64,000 nt of DNA, taken from assembly GCF_014596915.1 (NCBI RefSeq), contig NZ_JACVWU010000019.1, positions 141,603 to 205,602 on the forward strand, in the 5' to 3' direction. Position numbers and translations under genes: made by a program. The DNA comes from Streptomyces sp. TRM68416 (GTDB lineage: Bacteria; Actinomycetota; Actinomycetes; Streptomycetales; Streptomycetaceae). Positions 8,605-16,455 of the stretch are shown here, in pieces (within the stretch, counting starts at the first letter, position 1; each line of letters begins with the position of its first letter). Under the pieces are notes generated by a model. The model searched no databases. It had not been told where the DNA came from and saw only the letters and a list, made by a program, of their open reading frames with translations.

Positions 8605-9966
8605 ATGCGAACCCAGAGCCGACGCGCGCCACGCTCCCTCCTCCTCGTGGCCACCGTAGGGACGCTGATCACTCCGCTCGCCGCCTGCGCTGGCGCCGGC
8701 GGATCCGGATCCTCCGGCGGCGACTCCCTCAACGTCCTGATGGTCAACAACCCGCAGATGGTGGAGCTCCAGAAGCTCACCGCCGACCACTTCACCAAGG
8801 ACACCGGGATCGAGGTGCACTTCACCGTCCTGCCCGAGAACGACGTCCGCGACAAGATCAGCCAGGACTTCGCCAACCAGGCCGGCCAGTACGACGTCGC
8901 CACCCTGAGCAACTACGAGATACCGATCTACGCCAAGAACGGCTGGCTGCACGCCCTGGACTCCTACGTCGAGGACGACACCGCCTTCGACCAGGACGAC
9001 ATCCTCACGCCGATGACGCAGGCCCTCACCGCCGAGGACGGCAAGCTCTACGGCGAGCCCTTCTACGGCGAGTCCTCCTTCCTGATGTACCGCAAGGACG
9101 TCCTTCAGAAGGCCGGCCTGACCATGCCCGCCAAGCCGACCTGGAAGCAGGTCGCCGACCTCGCCGCCAAGGTGGACGCGGCCGAGTCCGGCATGAAGGG
9201 CATCTGCCTGCGCGGCCTGCCCGGCTGGGGCGAGGTCATGGCCCCGCTCACCACCGTCGTCAACACCTTCGGCGGCACCTGGTTCGACCAGGACTGGAAC
9301 GCCCGCCTGGACTCCAAGGAGTTCAAGGAGGCCACACAGTTCTACGTCGACCTCGTCCGCAAGCACGGCGAGTCCGGTGCCGCGCAGTCCGGCTACGCCG
9401 AATGCCTGAACAACATGACCCAGGGCAAGACGGCCATGTGGTACGACGCCACCGCCGGCGCCGGCTCCCTGGAGGCCGCGGGATCGCCGGTCAAGGGCAG
9501 GATCGGCTACGCCCCCGCGCCGGTCGAGAAGACCGAAAGCTCCGGCTGGCTCTACACCTGGGCCTGGGGCATCCAGAAGGCCTCCAAGAACGCCGAGAAC
9601 GCCTGGAAGTTCATCTCCTGGGCCTCCGGCAAGGAGTACGAGAAGCTCGTCGGCGAGAAGATCGGCTGGGCCAACGTGCCGGGCGGCAAGCGGGCCTCCA
9701 CCTACGACATCCCCGAGTACCGCAAGGACGCGGCCGCCTTCGCCGACGTCACCCGGGACGCCATCGCGAACGCCGAGCCGGAGGACCCGGGGGTGCAGCC
9801 CCGGCCCGCACCCGGCATCCAGTTCGTCGGCATCCCCGAGTTCACCGACCTGGGCACCAAGGTCTCCCAGGAGATCAGCGCCGCGATCGCCGGCCGCCAG
9901 TCCGTGGACAGCGCGCTGAGCAAGGCGCAGAAGCTCGCCGAGGCCGTCGGAAAGAAGTACCAGTAG
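8605..9966 (+). CDS. ABC importer substrate-binding lipoprotein (polyol/sugar, family 1)
   Basis: 453 residues. Signal peptide with lipobox LAAC, Cys28 as the lipid anchor, then a GGSGSSGG linker and an extracellular solute-binding domain (NVLMVNNPQMVELQKL... TLSNYEIPIYAKNGWL... FYGESSFLMYRKD). The last residues before the stop are typical for sorbitol/mannitol-type (SmoE-like) binding proteins. ATG at 8605 is chosen because AGGAG sits 8 nt upstream; an ATG 18 bp earlier lacks an RBS. Followed by two permease genes and a polyol dehydrogenase. No ATPase gene is nearby, so a shared ATPase such as MsiK is presumably used. Confidence 0.9.
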   Translation: MRTQSRRAPRSLLLVATVGTLITPLAACAGAGGSGSSGGDSLNVLMVNNPQMVELQKLTADHFTKDTGIEVHFTVLPENDVRDKISQDFANQAGQYDVATLSNYEIPIYAKNGWLHALDSYVEDDTAFDQDDILTPMTQALTAEDGKLYGEPFYGESSFLMYRKDVLQKAGLTMPAKPTWKQVADLAAKVDAAESGMKGICLRGLPGWGEVMAPLTTVVNTFGGTWFDQDWNARLDSKEFKEATQFYVDLVRKHGESGAAQSGYAECLNNMTQGKTAMWYDATAGAGSLEAAGSPVKGRIGYAPAPVEKTESSGWLYTWAWGIQKASKNAENAWKFISWASGKEYEKLVGEKIGWANVPGGKRASTYDIPEYRKDAAAFADVTRDAIANAEPEDPGVQPRPAPGIQFVGIPEFTDLGTKVSQEISAAIAGRQSVDSALSKAQKLAEAVGKKYQ

Positions 9967-9968
9967 CC

Positions 9969-10916
9969 ATGACCGTCACGACTCCCCCCGCACAGGTCGC
10001 CGCCGCTCCCCGGCGGCCGGCGGCCCGACGGCCGAACCGCATGCGCGCCTGGGCCACCCGGGCGCCCCTCCTGCCCGCGCTGATCTTCATGATCGTCGTG
10101 ACGCAACTGCCCTTCGTGGCCACCCTGGTCATCTCGTTCTTCGACTGGAACTCCCTCTACCCGGACGACCGCCGCTTCGCCGGCTTCGCCAACTACTCCG
10201 AAGTGCTCAGCACACCCGAACTGCGCAAGTCGGTGGGGACGACGATCCTGCTGACCGCCACGGTCGTCCTCGTCAGCCTGGTGCTCGGCCTGATCCTGGC
10301 GCTCCTGCTGGACCGGAAGTTCCGTGGCCGGGCCGCCGTCCGCACCATGCTCATCGCCCCGTTCCTGCTGGTGCCGATCGCCGCCGCCCTGCTCTGGAAG
10401 CACGTCCTGTTCAACCCCGAGTACGGGCTCTTCAACGGCGTCCTGCACTGGATCGGAGGCGACGGCGCCGCCCAGCCGGACTGGATCTCCGAGATGCCGC
10501 TGATAGCCGTCGAGGCGTCGCTGATCTGGCAGTGGACCCCGTTCATGACGCTGATCCTGCTCGCCGGACTGCAGAGCCGCGACCCGCAGCTCATCGAGGC
10601 GGCCCGGGTGGACGGCGCGAGCGACCGGCAGGTGTTCATCCACATGACGCTGCCGCACATCCGCCGCTACATCGAACTGAGCGTGCTGCTCGGCTCGATC
10701 TACATCGTGCAGAACTTCGACGCGGTGTACACCATCACCTCCGGCGGCCTGGGCACCGCGAACCTGCCGTACACCATCTACCAGACCTTCTACCAGGCGC
10801 ACGAGAACGGCCTGGCCTCGGCGGCCGGCGTCATCGTCGTCATCGGCTCGATCGTCCTCGCCACCTTCGCCCTGCGCGTGGTGTCGTCCCTGTTCCGCGC
10901 GGAGGTGTCCCACTGA
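9969..10916 (+). CDS. ABC importer permease (MalF type)
   Basis: 315-residue inner-membrane permease with six predicted segments. The EAA loop appears as EAARVDGASDRQVFIHMTLP (about residues 212-231), the docking site for the ATPase. The start follows the binding-protein stop by two bases and the stop overlaps the next permease start (TGATG). Forms the transmembrane channel with the next gene for the sugar or polyol delivered by the lipoprotein. Confidence 0.92.
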   Translation: MTVTTPPAQVAAAPRRPAARRPNRMRAWATRAPLLPALIFMIVVTQLPFVATLVISFFDWNSLYPDDRRFAGFANYSEVLSTPELRKSVGTTILLTATVVLVSLVLGLILALLLDRKFRGRAAVRTMLIAPFLLVPIAAALLWKHVLFNPEYGLFNGVLHWIGGDGAAQPDWISEMPLIAVEASLIWQWTPFMTLILLAGLQSRDPQLIEAARVDGASDRQVFIHMTLPHIRRYIELSVLLGSIYIVQNFDAVYTITSGGLGTANLPYTIYQTFYQAHENGLASAAGVIVVIGSIVLATFALRVVSSLFRAEVSH

Positions 10917-11770
10917 TGACCACCGCAGCCGTCCGGCCGCACGGCCGGTCCCGACTCCGGGGCGCCGCCCTGGGGATGACGGCCTGGCTGGCCGGCCTCC
11001 TCTTCGTGCTCCCGATCCTCTGGATGGTCCTGACCTCCTTCCACTCCGAGGCGGACGCGGCGACCAACCCGCCCTCCGTGGCCGCCTCCCTCACCCTGGA
11101 CAGCTACCGCGCGTTCTTCGGCGTGGACGGCGGCGCGAGCCCCTGGCCGTCACTGATCAACTCGATGACGGCGTCGCTGGCCGCCACGCTGCTGACGCTG
11201 CTCCTCGCGCTGCCCGCCGCGTACGCGCTGTCCATCCGGCCGGTGAAGAGGTGGACGGACGTCCTGTTCTTCTTCCTCTCCACCAAGATGCTGCCGCTGG
11301 TGGCGGGCCTGCTGCCGATCTACCTCTTCGCCAAGAACACCGGCCTGCTCGACAACATCTGGGCGCTGGTCGTCCTCTACACCGCCATGAACCTGCCGAT
11401 CGCGGTGTGGATGATGCAGTCCTTCCTCGCCGAGGTGCCCGTCGCGATCATCGAGGCGGCCCAGATCGACGGCGCGCGACTGCCGACCGTCCTCGCGCGC
11501 GTGGTCGCCCCCATCGCCCTGCCGGGCATCGCGGCGACGTCCCTCATCTGCTTCATCTTCAGCTGGAACGAGCTGCTGTTCGCCCGTGTGCTGACCGGCG
11601 TGGTGGCGGAGACCGCCCCCGTCTTCCTGACCGGCTTCATCACCAGCCAGGGCCTGTTCCTGGCGAAGGTGTGCGCCGCGTCGCTCGTCATCTCCCTGCC
11701 GGTGCTCGCCGCGGGGTTCGCCGCCCAGGACAAGCTGGTCCAGGGCCTGTCGTTGGGAGCCGTGAAATGA
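10916..11770 (+). CDS. ABC importer permease (MalG type)
   Basis: 284 residues, six membrane segments, EAA loop EAAQIDGARLPTVLARVVAP (about residues 179-198). One-base overlap with the preceding permease and ATGA overlap with the following dehydrogenase show tight coupling. The STKMLPLVAGLLPIYLFAK block and the downstream dehydrogenase fit the polyol (sorbitol/mannitol/arabitol-like) branch of carbohydrate uptake 1 systems. Confidence 0.92.
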   Translation: MTTAAVRPHGRSRLRGAALGMTAWLAGLLFVLPILWMVLTSFHSEADAATNPPSVAASLTLDSYRAFFGVDGGASPWPSLINSMTASLAATLLTLLLALPAAYALSIRPVKRWTDVLFFFLSTKMLPLVAGLLPIYLFAKNTGLLDNIWALVVLYTAMNLPIAVWMMQSFLAEVPVAIIEAAQIDGARLPTVLARVVAPIALPGIAATSLICFIFSWNELLFARVLTGVVAETAPVFLTGFITSQGLFLAKVCAASLVISLPVLAAGFAAQDKLVQGLSLGAVK

Positions 11771-12756
11771 AGGCCGCCGTCATCGAGTCCGTGGGCCGTG
11801 CCGTCGTCACGGAGGTCCCTGACCCGACGCCGGGACCGCGCGACGTCGTGGTCGAGGTCGCGGCGTGCGGCCTGTGCGGAACGGACCTCCACATCCTCCA
11901 GGGCGAGTTCGCGCCGAAGCTGCCGATCGTGCCGGGGCACGAGTTCGCGGGCGCGGTGGTCGGGGTGGGCACGCAGGTCACGGAGGTGTCGGTGGGCGAC
12001 CGGGTGGCCGTGGACCCCTCCCTGTACTGCTACGAATGCCGCTACTGCCGTACCGGCCACAACAACCTCTGCGAGCGCTGGGCGGCCATCGGCGTGACGA
12101 CGGCGGGCGGCGCCGCCCAGTACGCCCTCGCCCCGGTCGCGAACTGCGTGAAACTCCCCGAGCACGTCCGCACCCAGGACGCGGCCCTGGTGGAGCCCCT
12201 GTCCTGCGCGGTACGCGGCTACGACGTCCTCCGGTCCCGTCTCGGCGCCCACGTCCTGATCTACGGCTCGGGCACGATGGGCCTGATGATGCTGGAGCTG
12301 GCCAAGCGGACGGGGGCGGCGAGCGTGGACATGGTCGACGTGAACGCGGCCCGCCTGGAGACGGCCCGACGCCTGGGCGTCTCGGCCGCCGCCGCGAACC
12401 CCGACGAGCTGGAGCGTCCGCAGGGCTGGGACCTGGTGATCGATGCCACGGGGAACGCGGCGGCGATCCAGGACGGCCTGGAGAGGGTGGCCAAGGCCGG
12501 CACCTTCCTCCAGTTCGGCGTGGCCGACTACGCGACGCGGGTGACGATCGACCCGTACCGCATCTACAACCAGGAGATCACCATCACCGGTTCCATGGCC
12601 GTCCTGCACAGCTTCGAACGCGCGGCGGAACTGTTCGCCAACGGTGTCCTCGACCCCGACATCTTCATCAGCGACCGCATCCCGCTGGACCGCTACCCGG
12701 AAGCGCTGGACCGGTTCGCGGCGGGCGTGGGCCGAAAAACGGTAGTGATCCCGTAA
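11767..12756 (+). CDS. zinc-dependent polyol/alcohol dehydrogenase (sorbitol dehydrogenase-like)
   Basis: 329-residue medium-chain dehydrogenase. Catalytic zinc ligands are visible in CGLCGTD (Cys, about 37) and GHEFAG (His-Glu, about 60); the structural zinc site is CYECRYCRTGHNNLC (four Cys, about 84-98). The nucleotide fold shows as YGSGTMGLMML and a following VDVN, whose acidic residue favours NAD+. Translationally coupled to the ABC importer, so it likely oxidises the imported polyol to a ketose. Confidence 0.9.
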   Translation: MKAAVIESVGRAVVTEVPDPTPGPRDVVVEVAACGLCGTDLHILQGEFAPKLPIVPGHEFAGAVVGVGTQVTEVSVGDRVAVDPSLYCYECRYCRTGHNNLCERWAAIGVTTAGGAAQYALAPVANCVKLPEHVRTQDAALVEPLSCAVRGYDVLRSRLGAHVLIYGSGTMGLMMLELAKRTGAASVDMVDVNAARLETARRLGVSAAAANPDELERPQGWDLVIDATGNAAAIQDGLERVAKAGTFLQFGVADYATRVTIDPYRIYNQEITITGSMAVLHSFERAAELFANGVLDPDIFISDRIPLDRYPEALDRFAAGVGRKTVVIP

Positions 12757-12763
12757 CACCCTC

Positions 12764-12892
12764 CTCGCCCCCGCCGCCCCTACCCATTCCCATCCCCAGG
12801 GGCTCCGCCCCTTCAACCCCACCCGGGGGCTACGCCCCCAGACCCCCCATCGCCCCTGAACGGGCCTCGTCCTCAAACGCCGGACGGGCTGA
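12764..12892 (-). repeat. dispersed repeat family A, copy 1 (inverted relative to copy 2)
   Basis: Reads as the reverse complement of 13066-13192. It contains the small hairpins GGGGCTCCGCCCC and GGGGGCTACGCCCCC and so may act as a terminator for the dehydrogenase transcript, starting 8 bp after its stop. Confidence 0.75.
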
Positions 12893-13065
12893 AATCACCC
12901 CCTCCACCACCCGAGGGGACGGCAGCCCCGGAAACCTCCACCAACGCCGCCCCACATCCCTCAACCCGCCCGACGCTTGAGGACAAGCCACCAACCATCC
13001 CGAACCCCCACCCACCCGAGGGGGCGGCAGCGCCGGGACCCTCTGCTGGCGCCGGTCCGCATCAC

Positions 13066-13192
13066 TCAGCCCGTCCGGCGTTTGAGGACGAGGCCGTTCA
13101 GGCCGAACGGGGGTGCAGGGGGCGGAGCCCCTGGCGGGGTCGAAGGGGCGGAGCCCCTGGGGGACGGGACGGGTAGGGGCGGCGGGGGCGAG
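13066..13192 (+). repeat. dispersed repeat family A, copy 2
   Basis: Starts with TCAGCCCGTCCGGCGTTTGA, continues through GGGGCGGAGCCCC hairpins and ends in TAGGGGCGGCGGGGGCGAG. The same tail occurs after pgl (52019-52081), so it is a genome-dispersed element. Confidence 0.75.
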
Positions 13193-13259
13193 ACAAGGCC
13201 GGGCCAGGCGAATGGGCTCGGTAAGGGAACGGTAAATCGCCCCCGCTCGTTCACCCGGC

Positions 13260-14474
13260 ATGACAGCTATGACCCCCGGCTCGAACATTCCCCTCTCCGC
13301 CGCCCGCGTGACGGTGGACGTCGCCGCCCCGGTGCGGCTCGACGTATCGGGCCTGCTGCTCACCGCCGATGGCAAGGTGCGCTCCGACGACGACTTCATC
13401 TTCTACAACCAGCCCACCGGCCCGGGCGTGACATACCGCTCGGGCGGCGGCACCGCCCCCGACGCCATCACCGTCGACACCAGCGCCGTACCCTCCGGCA
13501 TCGAGAAGATCGTCGTCACGGCCAGCCCGGACGCCGCCGGCCAGACCTTCCAGGGCATCGAGCCCACAGCCACCATCCGCAGCGCCGACGACAACACCGT
13601 CATGGCCACGTTCACTCCCCCGCAGCTCGGCTCCGAAACGGCCTTGGTGATCGTCGAGATCTACCTGCGCAACGGCCAGTGGAAGGCCCGCGCCGTCGGC
13701 CAGGGCTACGCCAACGGCCTGGCCGGCATCGCGACGGACTTCGGCGTCACGGTGGAGGAACCGACCCCGGCCCCGGCCGCCCCGACCCCGGCTGCCGCCC
13801 CCGTGCCCCCGCCCGCCATGCAGCCCCCGGTCACCCCGCCGGCCCCGCCCATGGCCCCGCCCGCCCCTCCCGCCACCGCCCCGGCCCCGGCCACCGGCAA
13901 GATCAACCTCGACAAGGGCCGGGTCAGCCTCCAGAAGAACCAGACCGTCTCCCTGGTCAAGGGCGGCCGCCCCCTCCTCTCCCAGGTCAAGATGGGCCTC
14001 GGCTGGGAGCCGGCCTACCGCGGCAAGGACATCGACCTGGACGCCTCGGTCATCGCCTACGGCCCGCAGCGCAACCACATCGACAGCTGCTACTTCGGCA
14101 AGCTCCAGATCGTGAACGGCGCGATCCGCCACTCCGGCGACAACCTCACCGGCGAGGGCGGCGGCGACGACGAGGTCATCACCGTGGACCTGGGACGGCT
14201 CCCCCAGGAGGTCACCGGCCTGGTCTTCACCGTCAACTCCTTCTCCGGCCAGAAGTTCACCGAGGTCGCCAAGGCCTACTGCCGCCTCCTGGACGCTGGC
14301 ACCGGCGAGGAACTGGTCCGCTTCGACCTCACCAGCGCCGAACCCCAGACCGGCGTACTGATGGCGAAGATGATCCGCCAGTTCTCCGGCGAGTGGGAGA
14401 TGACGGCCATGGGCGACTTCGTGAAGTCCCGCACGGTCCGCGGCATGGTGAAGCCGGCGGCCCAGGCGCTGTAG
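13260..14474 (+). CDS. TerD-family protein with two TerD-like domains
   Basis: 404 residues. An N-terminal divergent TerD/stress-protein domain (about 1-160, with SDDDFIFYNQP and GIEKIVVTAS) is joined by a Pro/Ala linker (about 165-215) to a second TerD domain. The second domain has DLDASVIAYG, DEVITVDLGRLP, FTVNSFSGQKF and AYCRLLDAGTGEELVRFDL. The acidic DLDAS/DDE residues fit the calcium-binding face of TerD proteins, which act in envelope-stress and tellurite-type responses. It is convergent with the Ro60 gene. No Shine-Dalgarno sequence is visible; the in-frame ATG nine bases downstream is an alternative start. Confidence 0.88.
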   Translation: MTAMTPGSNIPLSAARVTVDVAAPVRLDVSGLLLTADGKVRSDDDFIFYNQPTGPGVTYRSGGGTAPDAITVDTSAVPSGIEKIVVTASPDAAGQTFQGIEPTATIRSADDNTVMATFTPPQLGSETALVIVEIYLRNGQWKARAVGQGYANGLAGIATDFGVTVEEPTPAPAAPTPAAAPVPPPAMQPPVTPPAPPMAPPAPPATAPAPATGKINLDKGRVSLQKNQTVSLVKGGRPLLSQVKMGLGWEPAYRGKDIDLDASVIAYGPQRNHIDSCYFGKLQIVNGAIRHSGDNLTGEGGGDDEVITVDLGRLPQEVTGLVFTVNSFSGQKFTEVAKAYCRLLDAGTGEELVRFDLTSAEPQTGVLMAKMIRQFSGEWEMTAMGDFVKSRTVRGMVKPAAQAL

Positions 14475-14500
14475 CGGCCGACCGGCCCGCAGAACACACG

Positions 14501-14535
14501 AGTGGCCCGTACCCGGCAGGCGGGTACGGGCCACT
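14501..14535. terminator. bidirectional terminator between terD-like and rsr
   Basis: Perfect 15-bp stem (AGTGGCCCGTACCCG / CGGGTACGGGCCACT) with a 5-base loop, between two convergent stops. Confidence 0.85.
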
Positions 14536-14562
14536 GCTCCTCACCTCACGCCCCTGCTCACC

Positions 14563-16146
14563 TCACGCCGCGCCCCACGGCCAGTCCGCGTCCCGCGCCG
14601 CCTCCAGCAGCGGAACCATCCGGAAGGCCGCGTCCGAGAGTCCCCCGAACGTGTGCCGGTTGCCCTTCCCGGACGGACCGTGGCCCGCCCGGTACCCGGC
14701 GAGGTTCCAGGTGTACACCGGTACGTCCGCCGGGACCTGCGAGGTCGGGTCGCCGTGGCGGCTGTACGTGTACTGCTCGTCGGTGACGATCAGCACCCGG
14801 TCCTGCCCCCGGTAGTGGGCCCGCACCGCCGACGTGGTGTCGGTGCCGCCCAGGTCGCCGAAGCGGTCCAGGATCTTCAGCACCGACTCCCCCTTGCGGA
14901 AGGGAACGCGGTTGCACGTCGTGCCGAACTCGACGAGGTCCGCGTCCTGCGCCCGCAGCGCGAGCGCCGTCCCGAAGATCGCCGCCGCGTCGGCCCGGTT
15001 GAGCTGCGAACGGTCCGACAGCCGCGCCCACATCGAACCGGACCGGTCGACGAGCACCAGCGTCCGCCCGGACAGCGCCGGCACATTGGCCAGCGAGTGG
15101 CCGAGCGCCTGCTCCAGCGGGTACGACCAGCGCAGCGACGGCGCGTGCTGGTACGCGGCGAGGTACCGGAAGGGGAACTGCCGGGACCGCGCGACCTCGG
15201 CCGGGTCGCTGATCCGCGCGGCGACCTGGGCCGCCACCTCGTCCGAGACGCCCGCCTCGTCGAAGTTCCGAAGGTTCCGCACCAATGCCATCGCGCCCAT
15301 GGACGGAATCACGGCCTCCCAGGCCTCCTTGTCCATCGGCCCCTGGAGCCAGCCCGCCAGCGCCTCCCAGGTCATCCCGGCCGCCGCGAGCCGCTCGGCC
15401 CCGCCCGCCGAGGTGACGACGGCACGCCGCTCCGCGACGGGCAGCGCCATCAGCTCGCGGTGCGCGACCAGCGTCCGGTTCGACGCGGGCGGCACGGCGG
15501 TCTCCGGGTGGTACCGGCGGTCGAGGGCGTACTGGAACAGCTCGCCCTGCCACGGCTTGTCCGGGTCCGGCGCGGCGTGCACCAGGTTGAGGATGTCGCC
15601 GAAGCGGTAGCCCTTGGACGCCGTGTCGTACTTCAGCAGCGACTTGCCGCCGTAGAGCCGTCGTACGGCGTCGGCGATACCGCGCTTGACCGGCTTGGGC
15701 ACATTGCGGCCGTACGTCGCCGTCCAGTACGCCAGCAGCTCGCCGGGCTCGTCCGGCCGCCGCAGCACGGAGTCGACGACCTGCCGGTTCGACGGCCCGT
15801 CGGTGGCGCCGGCGTCGAGGCGTGCCTTGACGTACTCGGCGGCGCCCACGACGGAGGCCGTACGGAGGTTGCCCTCGCCGCGCAGCCAGCCGAGCAGGCC
15901 GGCCGTCCACTCCGGGTCGGTGACGGCGAGTTCGCGCACGAGGCGCGCGAACCGGTCGTCGCGGTCGGCCCCGGACTCGTAGAAGGTCTGCTGAGAAACG
16001 AAGTTGGCGACCGCGAGCAGAAAGAGTTCGGAGCGCGCGTCGCGCTCATGGCCTCGGCCGCCCTGGTACGTACGCAGAATGCGTCCCGTCGACGTCACCC
16101 GCGAAGTGGGCTGCGCCCGCGCGGCCTTGGTGTTGAATCGCGCCAT
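14563..16146 (-). CDS. rsr: TROVE-domain Ro60 orthologue (Rsr)
   Basis: 527-residue Ro60-type RNA-binding protein. The N-terminal HEAT-like TROVE ring (about 20-350; e.g. ERDARSELFLLAVANFVSQQTFY, VLRRPDEPGELLAYW, YQHAPSLRWSYPLE) is followed by a VWA domain (about 355-525) with a complete MIDAS DRSGSM (367-372), a GGTDTTSA threonine and a later TDEQYTYS. In other bacteria Rsr binds Y RNAs and partners with exoribonucleases such as PNPase in stress-time RNA decay and rRNA maturation. The start has GGGGG 8 nt upstream. Three structured RNAs precede it on the same strand (16199-16597). It is probably in one transcription unit with them. Confidence 0.95.
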   Translation of the reverse strand: MARFNTKAARAQPTSRVTSTGRILRTYQGGRGHERDARSELFLLAVANFVSQQTFYESGADRDDRFARLVRELAVTDPEWTAGLLGWLRGEGNLRTASVVGAAEYVKARLDAGATDGPSNRQVVDSVLRRPDEPGELLAYWTATYGRNVPKPVKRGIADAVRRLYGGKSLLKYDTASKGYRFGDILNLVHAAPDPDKPWQGELFQYALDRRYHPETAVPPASNRTLVAHRELMALPVAERRAVVTSAGGAERLAAAGMTWEALAGWLQGPMDKEAWEAVIPSMGAMALVRNLRNFDEAGVSDEVAAQVAARISDPAEVARSRQFPFRYLAAYQHAPSLRWSYPLEQALGHSLANVPALSGRTLVLVDRSGSMWARLSDRSQLNRADAAAIFGTALALRAQDADLVEFGTTCNRVPFRKGESVLKILDRFGDLGGTDTTSAVRAHYRGQDRVLIVTDEQYTYSRHGDPTSQVPADVPVYTWNLAGYRAGHGPSGKGNRHTFGGLSDAAFRMVPLLEAARDADWPWGAA

Positions 16147-16198
16147 GGTGAATTCCCCCGAATTCGTTGCCGTTCCGGAAGGAGGCGCAGCAAAAGGA

Positions 16199-16355
16199 GG
16201 GTGCCCGAGGTCGAAGTCGGCTGCGGTGCTTATAAACGGGCGCGTCTTCCTTTTCCGCCACACCGACCCGAGGTCGATGACGGGATTCGAACCCGCACGG
16301 GGAGCGCGTCCCCACCAGTTCCCGGAAGTATCCGCTGCCTGCGCACCGGGCACCC
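16199..16355 (-). ncRNA. Y RNA (YrlA-like) with tRNA-Leu-like permuted module, copy proximal to rsr
   Basis: 157-nt RNA closed by a 9-bp terminal stem (GGGUGCCCG / CGGGCACCC). Inside lie the Ro-type internal loop (5' GUGCGCA, 3' GACUUCGACCU) and the stem GGCAGCGG/CCGCAGCC with one A-A mismatch. The tRNA-like module has a canonical T arm (GCGGG-UUCGAAU-CCCGU) directly followed by an 8-bp acceptor-like helix capped by UCG (CAUCGACC/GGUCGGUG), then U8-G9 and a Leu-type D arm (GCG...CGC with GG in the loop). A GGGGA...CUCCCC hairpin before the T arm resembles a long variable arm. Ends 52 nt before the rsr start codon. Confidence 0.85.
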
Positions 16356-16368
16356 ACCATGAGCTGCG

Positions 16369-16440
16369 CCTCCCGAGATCAAGTCGGCGGCGGCCGGGAT
16401 TCTTTTGCAGAGAAGGAGCCGTCGCCCGCGCACCGGGAGG
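16369..16440 (-). ncRNA. short Y RNA-like transcript lacking the tRNA-like module
   Basis: 72-nt core. Terminal stem CCUCCCG/CGGGAGG, internal loop with 5' GUGCGCG and 3' GACUUGAUCU, then the stem GGCGACGG/CCGCCGCC (one mismatch) closing a short loop that can form UUCU/AGAA. The 5' GUGCG..GGC and 3' GCCGACUU elements match both longer RNAs, but no T or D arm is present. Exact ends are unknown. Confidence 0.7.
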
Positions 16441-16455
16441 TGCGATGAAATTGTG

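Larger units (their letters stand above)
12757..13259. other. 503-bp repeat-filled intergenic region
   Basis: Gene-free. It contains two inverted copies of a roughly 128-bp element (12764-12892 and 13066-13192). Two further direct, degenerate stretches lie between them, around 12907-12985 and 13013-13092; both carry the GAGG(A/C)GGCAG and GCTTGAGGAC/GTTTGAGGAC motifs. The last 60 bp hold the promoter of the TerD gene. Confidence 0.7.

Noticed and set aside
13260..14474. Prophage or mobile island at the TerD/Ro region
   Set aside because: No integrase, transposase, terminal tRNA or att duplication; codon usage looks like the neighbours.
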